DNA of 14,680 nt from Parvularcula sp964342585 (GTDB lineage Bacteria; Pseudomonadota; Alphaproteobacteria; Caulobacterales; Parvularculaceae), in contig CAYFHK010000068.1 in NCBI GenBank assembly GCA_964342585.1, positions 1 through 14,680 on the forward strand, written 5' to 3'. The first letter of the stretch is position 1. Every line of letters starts with the position of its first letter. The notes under the pieces are model-generated. The model made no database searches, was not told the DNA's origin, and saw only the letters and a program-made list of their open reading frames with translations. A program made the translations under genes and the position numbers. This document shows, one piece after another, positions 12,446 to 14,680 of this stretch.

Positions 12446-13534
12446 ATGTTCAATCGCCTGACATTGGCGGCCCGCCAGGCCCGCGCTGAACAACGCCTAA
12501 AAACGGCGCTCGACGCAGCAGGGATTCCGCTATCCGCCGCGACGATCCGCCTTATCCCTGAAGGGGAAACAGTGCGCGCCAGCATCGTGTTGAGCGAGGA
12601 TGCGCCGGTGACCGAAGCCGACACAGACGCGTTAGAGAAGCGGCTTGCAGAGGCCGCAGATCTGGCGCGAGTGACTGTGATCCTGACCGCGCACGCGTCT
12701 TCGCCCTCACCCTCGCCTCAGCCTTCGGCACAATCGCCACGGTCCGGGCATGATAACCCGCTGGCCCTCTCAGCGAGAAAAGGGCCGCCTGAGCGCGAGA
12801 AAACGCGGCCGGCGAATTGTGACCGCGTGATCGCCATCGCCAGCGGCAAGGGCGGCGTTGGGAAAAGCACCGTCACTGCGCATCTGGCCCTCGCCCTCGC
12901 CGCGCAGGGGCAACGCGTGGGCATTCTCGACCTCGACATTTACGGCCCGTCGGTCCCAACGCTGTTTGGCCAGGAAGGCGCGCGGCTCCAGACAGCGGAC
13001 GGGCAAATTCTGCCATTGCAAGCCGCGGGGCTTTCGCTAGTCTCGATTGGGTTTTTGGTCGACCCGGAAAAATCCGTAGCCTGGCGCGGCCCGATGGTGA
13101 TGGGGGCGGCGAAACAGCTCCTCACCGAAGTGGCCTGGCCGCCCCTCGACTATCTGCTCATCGACACCCCGCCCGGAACCGGCGACGCACATTTGACACT
13201 CCTGCAACGCACAGTGCTCGATGGCGCCGTCATCGTCACCACACCGAGCCCACTGGCGCTTGCCGATGTGCGGCGGGGCGCCTCACTGTTCAAAAAAATG
13301 GGCGTGCCGATACTCGGGCTCATCGAAAATATGTCGGCTCTGCCTGATGGGACCCAGCTTTTTGGCCCGCTGCTGACAGATGATCAGCTTGGCGCCCTCG
13401 ATTTAACCCGGCTCGCGGCGATCCCCGCCGATCCGGGCCTGGCCACCCCCATCGGTGCGGCAGCGCCGAAAGAGCCGCACCCCGGCTTTGCGCCCCTCGC
13501 CGACCACCTCGTAAATGATCTTCACGCGGCCTAG
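12446..13534 (+). CDS. mrp: Mrp/NBP35-family P-loop ATPase lacking the CxxC motif
   Basis: Mrp (ApbC) proteins are cytosolic P-loop ATPases that carry iron-sulfur clusters to target proteins. The 362-residue product has a diverged N-terminal MIP18/DUF59-like part (about 10-82), a Ser/Pro linker (85-120) and the ATPase domain: GKGGVGKST (134-142), DLDIYGPS (162-169) and DTPPGTGD (240-247). After ENMS (294-297), where many family members have a CxxC that bridges a cluster between two subunits, this sequence reads ALPDGTQLFG without cysteine; the only Cys is Cys125. The N-terminal part also lacks the usual DPE motif. It may bind clusters differently or serve another role. It diverges from hflK, and sspB follows after 26 bases. 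The ribosome binding site is weak. Family identity is secure; cluster carrying is doubtful. Confidence 0.93.
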   Translation: MFNRLTLAARQARAEQRLKTALDAAGIPLSAATIRLIPEGETVRASIVLSEDAPVTEADTDALEKRLAEAADLARVTVILTAHASSPSPSPQPSAQSPRSGHDNPLALSARKGPPEREKTRPANCDRVIAIASGKGGVGKSTVTAHLALALAAQGQRVGILDLDIYGPSVPTLFGQEGARLQTADGQILPLQAAGLSLVSIGFLVDPEKSVAWRGPMVMGAAKQLLTEVAWPPLDYLLIDTPPGTGDAHLTLLQRTVLDGAVIVTTPSPLALADVRRGASLFKKMGVPILGLIENMSALPDGTQLFGPLLTDDQLGALDLTRLAAIPADPGLATPIGAAAPKEPHPGFAPLADHLVNDLHAA

Positions 13535-13560
13535 CTAAATCTGCCGCGCCCCGGTATCTT

Positions 13561-14088
13561 ATGGTTATGACAGACGGAAATGACGGCGAGCTCGACTACG
13601 CATACTTCATGCAGCAGGCGCTGCGAGGTGTGGTGCGGGATGTGCTGAAGATCACCCAAGATCTCGGCGCACCGCCGGGCGCCCATCATTTCTATGTCGA
13701 GTTTTCAACAACCGCACCCGGTGTGCAGATTTCAGATCATCTGCGCGCGCAATATCCGGACCGCATGACAATCGTCCTGCAGCACCAATTCGAAGACTTG
13801 GCGGTGAACGCGGATCATTTTGCGGTGACGCTTCACTTCAAAGGCGTTCCCGACAGTTTGGTCATTCCTTTTGACGCCGTGACGCAATTTGCGGATCCAT
13901 CGGTGAACTACGCGCTGCAATTCGTTCCCGCCGAGACCCCGGTTGAAGGCGACAGCCCGCCCGAAGCCCAAGCCGATGGGGAGCTTGATGCCGCCGAAGA
14001 CACGGCGCCTGATGCGCCCGCGCCAGACGGTGATGGCCCCAAAGGCTCAGCCGAAGTGGTGAGCCTTGATCGGTTCAGAAAGAAGTAG
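13561..14088 (+). CDS. sspB: SspB-family ClpXP adaptor
   Basis: SspB binds ssrA-tagged and other substrates and hands them to the ClpXP protease in the cytosol. The 175-residue product matches the alphaproteobacterial form: LDYAYFMQQALRGVV (11-25), HHFYVEFSTTAPGV (42-55), the MTIVLQHQFEDL core and the IPFDAVTQFADPSV segment, then an acidic Pro/Ala-rich linker (about 122-165). It ends VVSLDRFRKK, the short basic tail expected to dock on ClpX. Neither the ATG at 13561 nor the one at 13567 has a clear ribosome binding site, so the start is uncertain by two codons; translation may be coupled to mrp, 26 bases upstream. It converges on yajQ. Confidence 0.93.
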   Translation: MVMTDGNDGELDYAYFMQQALRGVVRDVLKITQDLGAPPGAHHFYVEFSTTAPGVQISDHLRAQYPDRMTIVLQHQFEDLAVNADHFAVTLHFKGVPDSLVIPFDAVTQFADPSVNYALQFVPAETPVEGDSPPEAQADGELDAAEDTAPDAPAPDGDGPKGSAEVVSLDRFRKK

Positions 14089-14109
14089 CCGCCGACGCGC
14101 GGATGTGGA

Positions 14110-14126
14110 CGCGATGACGTATCGCG
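14110..14126. terminator. Hairpin between convergent sspB and yajQ
   Basis: CGCGAT (14110-14115) and ATCGCG (14121-14126) pair perfectly around GACGT in the 39-base gap between two convergent stop codons, the usual place for a shared terminator. There is no T run on either side, so support is structural only. Confidence 0.32.
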
Positions 14127-14127
14127 A

Positions 14128-14613
14128 TTAGTCCCGGAAGTTCTTGAACTGCACAGGCTGCTCGTTTTTCATCGCTTTCACGCAGGCGATCGCATCCTGC
14201 AAATCATCGCGCTTCTTCCCGGTCACGCGGATTTCATCGCCCTGGATCGCCACCTGGACCTTGAGCTTGCTGCCCTTGAGCGTCTTGTTGATGGTCTGGG
14301 CCAGCTCCCGATCGATCCCTTCTTTCACCGCCACCCGCTGGCGTACGGACTGTCCGGCTGCCGCCTCTGGTGTTTGGTAGTCCAATTGTCCGGGTTCGAT
14401 GCCGCGCCGCTGCAAATGGCCCTGCAGAATTTCACGCACCTGGCGCAGCTTCAGATCGTCATCGGTTGCAATCAGTATACCGCCCGATTCTGCACTGACC
14501 TCCGTACGTGAATTCTTGAAATCGAAACGCGTCTCAATTTCGCGCATGACGTTTTGGACGGCGTTTCGGATCTCGTCGTGGTTGACCTCTGAGACAATAT
14601 CAAACGACGGCAT
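14128..14613 (-). CDS. yajQ: YajQ-family nucleotide-binding protein
   Basis: The 161-residue product is a full-length YajQ (DUF520) protein: it starts MPSFDIVSEVN, has FDFKNSRTE (31-39), DDLKLRQVREIL (52-63), and ends with VQVAIQGDEIRVTGKKRDDLQ followed by QPVQFKNFRD. The family has two ferredoxin-like domains and is cytosolic. Some members (Xanthomonas) bind cyclic di-GMP and help a LysR-type regulator; others were reported to bind tRNA or nucleotides, so the role here is open. The ATG at 14613 is chosen because it gives the standard N-terminus and has GGAG 8 bases upstream; an in-frame ATG at 14646 would add 11 unconserved residues. It converges on sspB. Confidence 0.95.
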   Translation of the reverse strand: MPSFDIVSEVNHDEIRNAVQNVMREIETRFDFKNSRTEVSAESGGILIATDDDLKLRQVREILQGHLQRRGIEPGQLDYQTPEAAAGQSVRQRVAVKEGIDRELAQTINKTLKGSKLKVQVAIQGDEIRVTGKKRDDLQDAIACVKAMKNEQPVQFKNFRD

Positions 14614-14680
14614 CTTTACTCTCCGTGGATTTTGGCCCCGTGCCATGCCAACATAAGACGTTGACGCCGCGAAGGCACCC

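Overview
The window reads as GC-rich chromosomal DNA of an alphaproteobacterium. Evidence: small-type PurL with separate PurQ, bolA next to purL, the divergent hflKC / mrp arrangement with a Do-type protease behind hflC, alphaproteobacterial-type SspB, and a VPLPA-CTERM sorting signal. I infer a Caulobacterales/Hyphomonadaceae/Parvularcula-like relative but cannot fix the genus. I saw no tRNA, rRNA, CRISPR array, insertion sequence or prophage, and no stretch over 300 bases lacks a gene.

Layout. 1-464 (-): 5' part of a flavodoxin-fold oxidoreductase, cut by the window edge. 617-1279 (+): purQ. 1296-4757 (-): three secreted-protein genes (beta-lactamase-fold serine hydrolase, type B carboxylesterase, VPLPA-CTERM protein) lying between purQ and purL. 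4887-7616 (+): purL with two additions. 7632-8519 (+): aldo/keto reductase, probably co-transcribed with purL. 8498-12281 (-): Do-type protease, hflC and hflK, an envelope protein quality-control group. 12446-14088 (+): mrp and sspB. 14128-14613 (-): yajQ.

How the genes work together. PurQ supplies ammonia from glutamine to PurL for step four of purine synthesis; the third subunit, PurS, is not encoded as a separate gene here. HflK/HflC form the inner-membrane SPFH scaffold that modulates FtsH, the Do protease handles damaged periplasmic proteins, and SspB feeds substrates to ClpXP, so the right half leans toward proteolysis. Mrp and the BolA domain both belong to families of iron-sulfur handling.

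The most unusual object is the purL reading frame. A complete 77-residue BolA protein is fused in frame to its C-terminus, across what looks like the former purL stop and the former bolA ribosome binding site. In addition, about 90 extra residues lie between the two halves of PurL, with a predicted beta-alpha-beta-beta-alpha-beta pattern that could be a diverged PurS. Other oddities are a roughly 60-residue insertion in HflC, an Mrp without its CxxC motif, a carboxylesterase with a shortened segment between catalytic Glu and His, and three successive hairpins in front of purL.
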